Shown piece by piece: positions 54,095 to 64,000 of a stretch of 64,000 bases of DNA. The stretch lies in the NCBI GenBank assembly GCA_949751835.1, contig CATKHK010000049.1, positions 62,001-126,000 on the forward strand. Direction: 5' to 3'. The notes beneath the pieces were generated by a model that saw nothing but the letters and a program-made list of their open reading frames with translations, made no database searches and had not been told where the DNA came from. Position 1 is the first letter of the stretch; every line of letters begins with the position of its first letter. A program made the position numbers and the translations under genes. The DNA is from Blepharisma japonicum (taxonomy: Eukaryota > Ciliophora > Heterotrichea > Heterotrichida > Blepharismidae).

Positions 54095-55981
54095 TTAAAC
54101 AAGTTTATAGGTTTGGCTAGATTTTCTTGTCAATAGTATAGCCCTTCGTCTTGCCCACTGGCACAACTCAGGATATCCACAATTTGAATGGCAAAGTTTA
54201 CATTTCTTAATATCTGTATATCCCGGAATATCAACATTTTTTCTAACTACTGCAAAACTTGGATGCAGCTGAAAATCTTTATTAAGTAAATTATACCTAT
54301 AAAGCATCCATCTTGCATCCCCTGCCATTGTATTTTCCTCAAAACCCACAACAGAAATTTTTGGGTGATTTCTTATATTTATAAATAATTTTTCCAAAAC
54401 ATTTTTTTCGCATTTGCAGTCTTTGAGGTAAATTACTTCAAGATTTTCCAAAGTATCTATCATGATTTTAAATGATAAAAAAGCTTGCTCAGTGATTCCA
54501 ATATTTCTTAATGATAGGATGCGGAGTTTAAGGCATTTTGATAGCTGCTGGTAAATAGAAGTTGGGATATGAATTTTTTCAAAGGAAATTTCGAATTCTT
54601 TTAAGGTGGTAGCAGGTAGAAAATTATTATAATTTTCGTTTCCGACTAGAGAGCAGCCTTCAATAATTCCGCCAATATTTAAAGTAGAAAGATTGCTTCA
54701 GAGTGGGGTTTTCTCATTAATTGTAATAAAAATATCTAAATTGCAGTTATTTCAGCCAATATCTATAAGCTCCATAGAATTTGGTAACAGTTCGACAATT
54801 TTTCTAGTCCATGCTGTTCCTATATAATTATTCGAAATATCCAGATGTGTTAACTGCTTAAAACTTGGCAAGCACTCAACAATTAAATCTCCAGAATTTT
54901 GCAAATAATTATTAGCAAGATATATCTTTTTTAATTTTATTTGTGTCATAAGTGCATAATGGATACTCCACATTCCTTTTTGATATAAACTTGACGATGA
55001 GAGATCAAGAACTTCAAGAGTTCTGCATGTTTCTATAGCCCGGCTTAAAGTGAAATTATTTGCTTCTAAATATTGATTATTTCTTAAAGATAGGAACTTA
55101 AGCCTTTCTAATAGAGACTCATGGCCAAAAGCACCAATAAAACGATCCATAATGTCATTGCTTATAAGACAGTTATCAAGCTCAATTGATTTAAGATTGT
55201 TTAGAGGTAATAAATATCCTAGAAGTACTTCGGTATCATCTCTATTAAATGCAATTCCTGACAAATCTATTGCTTTAAGTGTTTTTATAGGAGAAAAATG
55301 GCTGTATAATGACCCTAATCTGCTGAGATCTGTAAACGCATAAGAAAAATCCAAATATTCCAGTTTTGGAAGGGACGCTATTATTTGTCCAAATGCACTT
55401 AAAAATCCAATTTGATCAAAGTTTGAAAATGAATCAACACTTGGTAAGCGATTTTCTAAGCTAAACGATCTTTCTCCAAGGAAACTTGGCTCTGAAAACA
55501 TTGAAATCCTTAAAATTTTGCTTTTTCTTGATCCAAGTGCTAAAAACTCTAAATTGTCCAAAAATGGTAATAAAAGCAGAAAATAATTAAAATTTGGAAT
55601 CAGCATATCATCGTCAATATATAAACTTTTAATCATGCTTGACCCTTCGATTAAAACAGTTTTATAAAGCTCTAAAACTTTTCTATTCATTTCTGATTGA
55701 AATTGCTTATAATTTTTAAGAATAAACTGAAAATAAGACCTTTCACCTTTCTTTTGTAAAAGTACGATAAATCTGGAAACTCTTGAATCCTTCATCATTG
55801 TAAATGATTTTGGTTTAATTGGGATTTTATTCCAAATGATTCCAATATGAGTCGGATCTATGCTGAACGCATTAATAATCTCTAATAATAATCCATTCCA
55901 AGAATCTGGGAATGCAATCACAGTTTTTTCATGTGTTTCATCTCTTATAAAATTCAGCTCAATTATTTTTTCAGAACCCAT
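54095..55981 (-). CDS. Leucine-rich-repeat (RNI-like) protein
   Basis: 628 residues, one exon, with TGA-Trp codons at 54750-54752 and 54698. The N-terminal ~90 residues may form a ubiquitin-like fold (ELNFIRDETHEKTVIAF, DPTHIGIIWNKIPI). Residues ~110-560 contain irregular leucine-rich repeats: LKAIDLSGIAF, LKSIELDNCLIS, LKFLSLRNNQYL, LEVLDLSSSSL, LKKIYLANNYL, LTHLDISNNYIG, LRILSLRNIGIT and LEVIYLKDC. The C-terminus carries a CKLCHSNCGYPELCQW cysteine cluster, possibly zinc binding. A protein-interaction scaffold is likely. Confidence 0.8.
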
Positions 55982-56279
55982 CTTGGATTTATAATAATTA
56001 CTTTATGTGCAAAATTTCAAATCTATATTAAAAAATAATAGTAAAGTAGCTTATACAAAAAGTTCGTAAGTTTTTTCGATTGATTTTAATAGTTTGATTT
56101 ATTATATATGCAGTTAAAAATATGAAATAGAATGCTTCTTCTTTCTTGTGCTCTAAGTATTATTTTTCTTTAATGAAAGATTAGATACCTCAAACATGTA
56201 TTTTAAGAAAAAAAATAATTTGAATTTTTTATATCGATTGAAATACAATTATATGCTTACTTATTATTCAGAGGGCGTG
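55982..56279. other. Intergenic spacer upstream of LRR gene
   Basis: About 300 bp of AT-rich DNA between the LRR gene start and the polypyrimidine block. No feature recognised. Confidence 0.35.
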
Positions 56280-56545
56280 GAAATCCTCCCCAAACTCTTA
56301 TGAGCTTTTTCCTTCTTCTTTTCCATGTAGCTGCCTAAATTTTTTGGTTATTTTCATCATTCCTCTACTCTTACACCTTTTCCCCCATTTCAATTTCTTC
56401 CTCTTCTTTTCTTCTTGTTTTCTTCACAAAGTCAATTCCTTTCCCCTGCTCAATCACTCGTTCAATTATAGAATTGTATCATCCTCTTGCTCATTATACT
56501 GACTCTTCTTGATCCCTTTTAATTTCAGCTTGAACTATTTCTACT
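56280..56545 (-). pseudogene. Polypyrimidine block, possible decayed charged coding sequence on the minus strand
   Basis: The + strand is strikingly C/T-rich. Read on the minus strand, adjacent frames contain coding-like stretches NEQEDDTIL, then ERVIEQGKGIDFVKKTRRKEEEEIEMGEKV and WKRRRKKLIRVW, broken by frame shifts and by TAA/TAG codons. This is compatible with a decayed gene for a charged, possibly Myb/SANT-like protein, but no functional open frame exists. It may equally be simple low-complexity sequence. Confidence 0.3.
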
Positions 56546-56900
56546 CAAATGTGGATTAAAAATCAAGCAGTATTGTCTCGCAGTTTTCACTATGATTTAC
56601 CTGGTTCCATTAAAATAAAAGTGAAATACTTATATATGCAAAGATCAGTAATAAGAAATTATCAAATATGCGATACATGCTGCAAAGTATCCATTCATTC
56701 TTTAAATTCAATGCTATCTAACATTCTATTTTTATTATTAATTAAAACTAAGGCTTAAAATTTACACCTATTTGACCACTTAATCACATATAATTATGTA
56801 ATCATAAATATTATATAGAAAGATGTATATGCAAATTATTTATATCTAGCCACAAATATATTTAATAATTGTCACTGCTTAATTTATTATAAAAATAAAT
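56546..56900. other. AT-rich intergenic spacer
   Basis: About 355 bp, including a 69-codon plus-strand frame (56549-56758) with no recognisable features. Nothing supported. Confidence 0.35.
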
Positions 56901-57467
56901 TTAATTAAGCGACGCCTGACAAGGCGAGTTATTTTCAATTTGCATTTGAGCATTCATTTGTTTTTGCTCTTCCAATAGTAAGCAGGCTTGCTCTTTAGTG
57001 ACAAACCGTCCTTTAACTCTAATTCTTTTATCAGCAACTCTTTTTCTACAGTCATAATTAATTCTTTTATTCCAAGTCCTCCTTTGACGCTTGTCCAAGT
57101 ATCTTTGGACTTTTAGATGTCGCTCTTCTAGAGTTAGACTTCCAATTCTTTTTATAGTAAAATCTGGTATTTCTTTGTCTTGATATAAATTTTCTTGACT
57201 CAATGATTTACTAGGCTGCTTATCATAATATTCAGAAGTCCCTTCTGATACAGCAGTGCTTGCTTTATCGCTTTGCACTGAATCTGGCTCAATAATAGGT
57301 AAATCTTCTATGTCCAATTTTAAAGTATCTGAAGGAACCAAAACAAATAGTGGATCTGTTTCATATAGCACATCTATAAACGAAGGAGATCCCATTGGGG
57401 AATCACAAAATCTTCCTTCCGTGTCCATATCGAGCTCATCGAAACTTTTATTCTCTTTATGTTCCAT
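56901..57467 (-). CDS. CCT-motif (CONSTANS/TOC1-like) protein, copy 2
   Basis: 188 residues, intronless. Acidic N-terminus (about 1-110), followed by a CCT motif at ~118-160: TLEERHLKVQRYLDKRQRRTW, then DCRKRVADKRIRVKGRFVTKEQA. This matches the 46523 protein in the LTxEER lead-in and the RIRVKGRFVTK end, so the two are paralogs. The C-terminus is glutamine-rich. It is divergent from the DIX-J gene. Confidence 0.87.
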   Translation of the reverse strand: MEHKENKSFDELDMDTEGRFCDSPMGSPSFIDVLYETDPLFVLVPSDTLKLDIEDLPIIEPDSVQSDKASTAVSEGTSEYYDKQPSKSLSQENLYQDKEIPDFTIKRIGSLTLEERHLKVQRYLDKRQRRTWNKRINYDCRKRVADKRIRVKGRFVTKEQACLLLEEQKQMNAQMQIENNSPCQASLN

Positions 57468-57805
57468 CTAGTTCAGTTTTCCTCTTAGGTATTTATATTT
57501 ATTAACAATATTCAAAAGTTTAAAACTTTTACAAGGTTAAAAGAAGAAGTTTATGTATATTACTTAGCATGCGCCATTTTTATAAGCTTAGCTGAAAGAT
57601 TATTATTTACAAAAAAATAAAATAATAGGATTAAATGATATAAAGATTAGTATTATAAATTGATTTTAATTATAACTCCTCAATTATTTTCATTTGTAAA
57701 TATCCTGAAATTATTATATTAAAAATAACTCACACTTTACTATCAGAAATATTCATATTTTTTATTATTGTAATATACTAAATTATCCTAACAATAATAG
57801 AGAAG
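57468..57805. other. Divergent intergenic spacer
   Basis: 338 bp between two gene starts. AT-rich, no gene or RNA recognised. Confidence 0.4.
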
Positions 57806-58768
57806 ATGTCAAAGGTCTCCATGATCCATTACACACTTCAAGATGAAGGGAAAAAAGAGCTTTACCTCTATTCTACTCAGGTTTCTCAAGGAAATGAAGT
57901 GACAGTCAAAGATATAAGAAAATCCTTCCCAGTCCCAGGCCGCTTCTTTTTCCGCTTCCGTACAATAATTCAAGAAGAAAATCCTCCAGCAACCGTCTGG
58001 CTTGATCTTCCAGAGGACGATTCTCCAATACCTTTTTATAAAGGCTATATCTATGTCAAGGCTTTACAACTTCCTCCATTCGAAAACAAAAGTCTCTTAA
58101 AGCCAGTCCGGAAGGTCTATAAAGCAGCCTCTTCAGGTTTTTCTTCAAGAAACCATCATAACAGGGAGCCAGATCCTCCACAATTTCAGCGAAAAATTAG
58201 TGATTTTATGGATTTTCCACAAGAGCCTTCTCCAAAGCAAAAGCCAGTAGATGTAAGATCGCACTCCCAAGAAACTCCAAGGCCTCCTCATGAATTGCAG
58301 AAAAATCATTTTATGAGTGCTTTAAATGACCCTACAAATGGACTGAGCACTCAAGAATTGATAGAAAGAAAAGAAAAGTTCATACAAGAGCAAATGAAAA
58401 TTAAAGCAGAATCAGCTAAAAAATCATGGGCTGCTGAAGAAGAAGGGAAAAATCATAGGCTGAATGCTGAAAAAGAGTTCGGGGAGACTATTAATAGGTG
58501 GGAAACTAGAAACTTGCAGAAAAACAATATAATTACGCTAATTTCTACAATGCAAGGAATTTTATGGCAGGGCGCAGAATGGAAACCTATAGGCCCAGGG
58601 GATCTACTAACCCCAAAACAAGTGAAAATCGCCTATATGAAAGCAATTATGATAGTCCACCCCGATAAGCATCAACAAGATCCACCTCATATCAAATACA
58701 TCGCTGATAGAGTTTTTGGAGCATTGAATAACGCTTATAAATTATATCAGCAACAAAATAATTCTTAA
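57806..58768 (+). CDS. DIX-like domain plus auxilin-type J-domain protein
   Basis: 320 residues, intronless. The N-terminal ~100 residues resemble a DIX/DAX domain: VTVKDIRKSFPVPGRFFFRF, a following VWLDLPEDDSPIPFYKGYIYVKAL with the acidic W/E-D-D, P-x-F/Y and KVL pattern seen in Dishevelled and Axin, which polymerise through this fold. A proline-rich linker (about 115-190) and coiled coil follow. The C-terminal J domain (about 240-318) has LLTPKQVKIAYMKAI and the HPD motif in IVHPDKHQQ, with the extended auxilin/GAK N-terminal helix (LWQGAEW). Auxilins recruit Hsc70 to uncoat clathrin vesicles. A DIX module would allow higher-order assembly on the coat; that link is inference. Confidence 0.8.
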   Translation: MSKVSMIHYTLQDEGKKELYLYSTQVSQGNEVTVKDIRKSFPVPGRFFFRFRTIIQEENPPATVWLDLPEDDSPIPFYKGYIYVKALQLPPFENKSLLKPVRKVYKAASSGFSSRNHHNREPDPPQFQRKISDFMDFPQEPSPKQKPVDVRSHSQETPRPPHELQKNHFMSALNDPTNGLSTQELIERKEKFIQEQMKIKAESAKKSWAAEEEGKNHRLNAEKEFGETINRWETRNLQKNNIITLISTMQGILWQGAEWKPIGPGDLLTPKQVKIAYMKAIMIVHPDKHQQDPPHIKYIADRVFGALNNAYKLYQQQNNS

Positions 58769-58780
58769 CCATATTAAAGA

Positions 58781-59404
<624 letters not shown>

Positions 59405-59786
59405 TTATTTTATATATCAGCAAGTTTTAAAGTTATGAAAAAAGCAGCAGAAGTTTTAAAAAAGGCAATTCAGAATTTGATATAAAATGATGGAGTAATG
59501 TCAAAAATATAAGAAATAATAAATTAGTAAAATTGGGTTTTTTGAATACAGATTTTTTAGCTTTTAAAACTGCGTTGGTTTTTAATCAATTAGATGCAAA
59601 TTAATTTTTTATGAATTAAAGTTAGCTTATTGGCTGTTTAAATTTTTTAGCTCTATTTAAAAAGAAGCTTTTAGCTCAATAATGCTTAATCTAAAGTCTA
59701 ATCATTTTTATTATAGCAATTAAATCAAAAAGTTTATTGAAAACGACCAATTAATTAGAATTTATCGTTTGAGCTTATTACACAAG
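59405..59786. other. AT-rich spacer, left edge of tandem duplication
   Basis: 382 bp. The part from about 59640 onward is related to 61600-61795 (ctcaataatg, tttttattat, gaattagaat blocks in the same order), so it belongs to the duplicated unit. No gene recognised. Confidence 0.45.
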
Positions 59787-61094
59787 TTATACCTCTTCCT
59801 CAATAATGCTTTCAAACGTAAATTTTTTTCTATTTCCATTTCCATTCAGGGGCTGGGACCTCCTTGATCGCTTTGGCTGCACTCTAACTCACCTTTCCGG
59901 ATACTTCAGCTCTTCCTCAATAAAATCCCCCCATTCGTCTACAGGAATATTTTCCAGTATTGCTTTTTCATATAATTTTGAAACTGGGACAAGTTTTACT
60001 AATTCTTTTGAACTATTTTGCATTTTATGTGCTAAACATTGGGAATAAAAATATTTTTGTAGAGACTCTTTTGTGTCTTCAATTGAAATCCTGCTATTTT
60101 CAGTTTCAACCGTATCAAATTCTCCTTGATTTTCATCACAAAATGTTGATCTAAAAGAGCTAGCTGAATTTAATGATTCAATACTGCTAAATTCACTGTT
60201 GACACTTTCCAATAATTTCAAATTCAGCCTTAATTCGGGGTTATTTTTTTTAAAAAATGTTTTTTCTAAGCTTTCAGCCTTATCTTTAAAAATTTTTACT
60301 TGCTTTTTTAGTTCGGTGACTTCTTTCATTTTGCTTTCGATTTCGATTTTTTCAATACTTTGTATGGCTTGAGATTGCTCTTGGGAAATAATGAGTAGCC
60401 GCTCGCTATAGATTCTTAATGATAAAGAGCCTTTGAAATTTCCCAGCATTGATTTAATTGATCTTATTACTTCTAAAGTTGCAGCCCCATTGAGTGTATT
60501 ATTAGAATCCAATAATCTTCTACATAACCACTTAAGATTGGCTATAATATTTCGCTCTAAGGGCCTATATAAAGCTTCTTTTTCTTTATTTTCTAAAAAA
60601 TTTCCCATTTTTTGGATTTTTATGTGTAAATTCTCAAGGTCACTTTGACAGTCACTCTTTAAAATTGAAGCTGACAATTTTGTACAAATAAACGAATGCC
60701 TTTCGATAAAGCTTTCAGGAATCATTTCTTGGCAATTAATACAAAGAATCCCAAACTCAACTTCAGCAACGTCATCATTAATCGAATTAAAATCTCCAAG
60801 AGGAGGAACCAAATATTTTACTGGACTTTTTGTATTTTTCAAGGGAATTTTTTTGATTATTTTCTTGATTTGTTTTTTAAAGTGAATTAAATTTATTTTG
60901 GGATTCTCGTTAGGAGGAGTCTCAATGTCGTCTTGAGTTTCGTTAAAATTTAGCATGCTTAGATCTCCTTTTACAGGTGATAAATAGTTTTTAAGTTGTC
61001 TTTTTGGATCCCTTTCGGAATTATTTTGACGGTAATAAATGCTCTTGTGATTTATTGTAGAGTTAGGAGTAAGAAATAATTTTTTTTCTACCAT
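59787..61094 (-). CDS. Zinc-finger and coiled-coil protein, duplicate 1
   Basis: 435 residues, one exon if TGA 59889-59891 is Trp (PERWVRVQ); the sister copy has TGG at that point. Features: a basic N-terminus, a CINCQEMIPESFIERHSFIC segment (C-x2-C-x12-H-x3-C, a C2HC-like zinc knuckle) near 115-135, coiled coil around 225-280 (IEKIEIESKMKEVTELKKQVKIFKDKAESL), a serine-rich linker and a conserved C-terminal FTFESIIEEEV. The family is not recognised. It is very similar (about nine in ten residues) to the 61796-63097 gene, a recent tandem duplicate. Confidence 0.78.
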
Positions 61095-61795
61095 GATTAT
61101 TACTAAGAAGTAATTAACTATAATTTTATATTTTATTGCTTCAGATTGTATAAATTTTATATTTAAATAAAATTTAGAATTATTAAGTTAATTTCTTTGA
61201 TAATATTTTTTAGAGAAAAATTAATATAAAGCAATTGTGATTTCCAGGGCAAATTAAGGTTGTTTTACTTAACTTAGACAGTTAGGACTTTTTGGGTTCT
61301 AGTAATTTCTACCTGGTATCAACCAATTGTCTATTTCTTACTCATGATACAGCCAAAATAAGCTACTGGCTGTGAAATTTAACCAATATTCTGATATTTA
61401 AACCCCAGTGGGCCATATATTTGTTTATAGCTTATTTATATAAACAACTATTATACTTTAATAATCTTATAATTTCTAAATTTTTATCTACTGGCTTCTC
61501 ATTTTTCTAAGCATTATTTTAATATCAAAAAGAATAAAATAATAGATTAGTAATGCTAATCTTTCATTTTTTGAATAAAAGTTTTTTTAGCTGCTTAATT
61601 TTTAATAAATGGAACCAAACTATTGTATTAATTAAAATAAAAAAATGTTTATTAAGTATTTCCAAGTATTTAACTCAATAATGTTTAATGTAAAATCTAA
61701 ACCATTTTTATTATTATTTCTATATCAATTAAATGAGAAATTTTATTGAAAATAACTATTGAATTAGAATTATCAATTGAGCTAATTCTACAGGT
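61095..61795. other. Spacer between duplicated genes
   Basis: About 700 bp. It contains a relic of the 3' end of the MORN-repeat gene (see 61455-61510) and, on its right side, sequence homologous to 59640-59786. No intact gene. Confidence 0.5.
61455..61510 (-). pseudogene. Relic of the MORN gene 3' end
   Basis: About 50 bp matching 63394-63442, which is the 3' flank, stop and last codons of the MORN gene (ttaataatcttataatt, tttatctactggcttc, catttttc). The rest of the MORN gene is absent. It indicates that the duplication that produced the two neighbouring genes included part of the MORN gene, which later decayed or was deleted. Confidence 0.7.
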
Positions 61796-63097
61796 TTAAA
61801 CTTCTTCCTCAATAATGCTTTCAAACGTAAATGATTTTTTACTTCTATTCAAGGGCTGTGACCTCCTTGATCGCCTTGAATGAGCCCTAACCCACCTTTC
61901 CGGATACTTCAGCTCTTCCTCAATAAAATCAGCCCATTTATTTACAGGAATATTTTCCAGTATCGCTTTTTCGTATAACTTTGAGGTTGGGACAAGTTTT
62001 ACTAATTCTTTTGAACTATTTTGCATTTTAAGTGCTAAACATTGGGAATAAAAATATTTTTGTAGAGACTCTTTTGTGTCTCCAATTGAAATCCTGCTAT
62101 TTTCAGTTTCAACCGTATCAAATTCTCCTTGATTTTCATCACAAAACGTCGATCTAAAAGAGCTAGCTGAATTTAATGATTCAGTGCTGCTAAATTCACT
62201 GTTAACACTTTCCAATAATTTCAAATTCAGCCTTAATTCGGGGTTATTTTTTTTAAAAAATATTTTTTCTAAGCTTTCAGCCTTATCTTTAAAACCTTTT
62301 ACTTGCTTTTTTAGTTCAGTGACTTCTTTTATTTTGCTTTCGATTTCGATTTTTTCAACACTCTGTATGGCTTGAGACTGTTCCTGGGAGATGGTGAGTA
62401 GCCGCTCGCTATAGATTCTTAATGATAAAGAGCCTTTGAAAATTTCCAACATTGATTTAATTGATTTTATTACTTCTAAAGTTGCGACACCGTTGCAGGA
62501 ATTATTAGAATCCAGTAACCTTTTGCATAGCCGCTTAAGAACGGCTATAATATTCCTCTCCGAGGGCCTATATAGTTCTTCTTTTTCTTTAATTTCTAAA
62601 AAATTTCCCATTTTTTGGATTTTTATGTGTAAATTCTCAAGGTCACTTTGACTGTCACTCTTTAAAATTGAAACTGACAATTTTGTACAAATAAACGAAT
62701 GCCTTTCGATAAAGCTTTCAGGAATCATTTCTTGGCAATTAATACAAAGAATCCCAAACTCAACTTCAGCCGTGTCATCATTAATTGAATTAAAATCTCC
62801 AAGAGGAGGAACCAAATATTTTACTGGACTTTTTGTATTTTTCAAGGGAATTTTTTTGATTATTTTCTTGGTTTGTTTTTTAAAGTGAATTAGATTTATT
62901 TTGGGATTCTCGTTAGGAGGTGACTCAATGTCGTCTTGGGTCTCATTGAAATTTAGCATGCTTAGATCTCCTTTTACAGGTGATAAATAGTTTTTAAATT
63001 GCTTTTTGAGGTCTTTTTCGGAAATATTTCGATGATGATAATTTGGATGGTGATTTATTTGAGAGTTAGGAGTAAGAAATAAATTTTTTTCCACCAT
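61796..63097 (-). CDS. Zinc-finger and coiled-coil protein, duplicate 2
   Basis: 433 residues, one exon, no TGA. Same layout as duplicate 1: C-x2-C-x12-H-x3-C knuckle near 115-135, coiled coil about 225-280, serine-rich linker, and ending FTFESIIEEEV. It has TGG (Trp) at the position of the TGA of duplicate 1 and a slightly different C-terminal basic patch (AHSRRSRRSQPLNRSKK against VQPKRSRRSQPLNGNGN). Function unknown; the basic tail and zinc knuckle could suggest nucleic-acid or tubulin binding. Confidence 0.78.
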   Translation of the reverse strand: MVEKNLFLTPNSQINHHPNYHHRNISEKDLKKQFKNYLSPVKGDLSMLNFNETQDDIESPPNENPKINLIHFKKQTKKIIKKIPLKNTKSPVKYLVPPLGDFNSINDDTAEVEFGILCINCQEMIPESFIERHSFICTKLSVSILKSDSQSDLENLHIKIQKMGNFLEIKEKEELYRPSERNIIAVLKRLCKRLLDSNNSCNGVATLEVIKSIKSMLEIFKGSLSLRIYSERLLTISQEQSQAIQSVEKIEIESKIKEVTELKKQVKGFKDKAESLEKIFFKKNNPELRLNLKLLESVNSEFSSTESLNSASSFRSTFCDENQGEFDTVETENSRISIGDTKESLQKYFYSQCLALKMQNSSKELVKLVPTSKLYEKAILENIPVNKWADFIEEELKYPERWVRAHSRRSRRSQPLNRSKKSFTFESIIEEEV

Positions 63098-63410
63098 GAT
63101 TATTTATGGAGTCTTTAACTATAATCCTATATTAAATTATTGCTAAATAAACTAATTTTATATTTTTAATTAAATAATTTTAGAAATAAAATGCTGCAAT
63201 TTCTCTGATAAATTTTTAGAGAAAAAAATAAATTAAGATTAACAAGTTAGATTAATGTAATATTTATTTATAGTTTATTATATAAGCAATTATTTAACAA
63301 TGCTATTTGGCTCATCTAATCAAAGCCTTTTGAATTAACAAAGCATAGAACATATTCCAAAAATCTTAAAATAAGCCAGTTTATATAATATTTTAATAAT
63401 CTTATAATTC
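63098..63410. other. AT-rich intergenic spacer
   Basis: 313 bp between duplicate 2 and the MORN gene. The stretch nearest to duplicate 2 resembles 61095-61200. No gene recognised. Confidence 0.4.
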
Positions 63411-64000
63411 TTAATCTTTATCTACTGGCTTCCCATTTTTCCAAACCCCTTTTTTAGATTTTCCTTTTGAATTATACAGTGTTCCTTCCCCATGCTGTTT
63501 CCCATCTTTCCAATATCCTTCATATTTTTTCCCATTCGGCCATATAAAAATCCCAAACCCTTCTTTTTTATCCATATTATAATCTCCTTCATACACCCTC
63601 CCATCGCTCCACTTAAAAACTCCATACCCATGCATTTTATTGTCTTTCCAGTCTCCATCATACTCTCTCCCATTCATCCAAATATATTTCCCTTTTCCCT
63701 CTATATTACTTGCTACAAAATCTCCTTCATAACTGCTCCCATCAGACCACACAAATTTTCCTTTCCCATCTTTTAGCCCTGCTTTATAATTTCCTTCAAA
63801 TCTTGCCCCATCAGGCCACACTTCTTCTCCAAATCCATCATTTTTATCTCCTTTCCAGCTTCCTTTATAAGTGCTTTTTCCAACACAATATAGCGACCCT
63901 TCTCCGTCCATTTTTCCTTCTACAAGTGCTCCCTCATATACATCTCCATTAGCGAAAATTCTTCGGCCTTTTCCATTGGGTTTGCCGTTTTTCCATTGTC
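63411..64000 (-). CDS. MORN-repeat protein (5' end outside the window)
   Basis: An open frame that runs through the window edge, so only the C-terminal ~196 residues are seen. At least eight MORN repeats follow the pattern G-x-G-x-x-x-W-x-D-G-x-x-Y-E-G-x-W-K: for example KGDKNDGFGEEVWPDGARFEG, DGKGKFVWSDGSSYEGDF, GKGKYIWMNGREYDGDWK, GYGVFKWSDGRVYEGDY and GFGIFIWPNGKKYEGYWK. The C-terminus is KGVWKNGKPVDKD. MORN arrays serve as membrane-associated or axonemal scaffolds (RSPH1, PIP5K-like). Identity beyond the repeat type is not possible without the N-terminus. Confidence 0.9.
   Translation of the reverse strand, partial: QWKNGKPNGKGRRIFANGDVYEGALVEGKMDGEGSLYCVGKSTYKGSWKGDKNDGFGEEVWPDGARFEGNYKAGLKDGKGKFVWSDGSSYEGDFVASNIEGKGKYIWMNGREYDGDWKDNKMHGYGVFKWSDGRVYEGDYNMDKKEGFGIFIWPNGKKYEGYWKDGKQHGEGTLYNSKGKSKKGVWKNGKPVDKD

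Noticed and set aside
56549-56758. 69-codon plus-strand open frame
   Set aside because: No domain or homology, no promoter-like context, AT-rich; probably chance.
59876-59891. Apparent 16-nt intron gtgagttagagtgcag in duplicate 1
   Set aside because: The sister copy reads straight through with matching residues, and TGA as Trp gives the same protein end; an intron is not needed and starts GTG.

Overview
The window looks like macronuclear DNA of a heterotrich ciliate, closest in style to Blepharisma. Three observations made in the sequence support this. First, TGA is a sense codon for tryptophan: it interrupts most recognisable proteins at tryptophan positions, and closely related gene copies carry TGG at the same place (49035 against 50657; 59889 against 61897). 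Every gene ends in TAA or TAG. Second, introns are 15 or 16 nt, begin GTA, end AG and nearly all have an A at position 10. Removing them restores the frame in every multi-exon gene but one. Third, genes are dense, on both strands, in AT-rich DNA with spacers as short as 12 bp or with overlapping stop codons. The species is inferred, not shown. A standard-code reading breaks many of these genes into pieces, so coordinates here are for the rebuilt genes.

0-13 kb: holo-ACP synthase, a RINGv-FHA protein, a PH plus NlpC/P60-like protein, a coiled-coil protein, a tandem-GAF protein, a C2H2 finger protein, a protein with two fused four-helix membrane units, a rhodanese and a basic axoneme-type protein. 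13-27 kb: a membrane cyclic-nucleotide phosphodiesterase, three tandem TMEM63/CSC1-type channels, an EF-hand protein and a Cu+-ATPase. 27-47 kb: LisH-DYRK kinase, CFAP91, START, RING/TRAF, Ulp1 protease, second RINGv-FHA gene, CCCH protein, MOB1, mucolipin channel, PEX11, membrane U-box protein, a CCT-motif protein, and small intron-split or membrane genes.

47-54 kb holds the most unusual material: an AKT-type kinase followed by a tandem array of ~220-residue proteins that I read as free-standing dynein stalk heads (coiled coil, microtubule-binding domain, coiled coil) without any motor ring. Four copies are intact and at least three are decayed. They occur as A-B pairs, and one duplication of about 1.62 kb also copied the tail of the kinase gene. 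A diverged non-coding repeat accompanies the B copies.

54-64 kb: a leucine-rich-repeat-like protein, a second CCT protein, a DIX-like plus auxilin J-domain protein, Rab2, a recent duplicate pair of zinc-finger/coiled-coil genes with a relic of the neighbouring MORN gene between them, and that MORN gene running off the window end.

Common themes are cilia and microtubules (CFAP91, MORN, dynein-stalk-like proteins), membrane signalling (PDE, GAF, kinases, mechanosensitive and mucolipin channels), traffic (Rab2, auxilin) and ubiquitin/SUMO control (RINGv, RING, U-box, Ulp1). No tRNA, rRNA, CRISPR array or complete transposon was seen.
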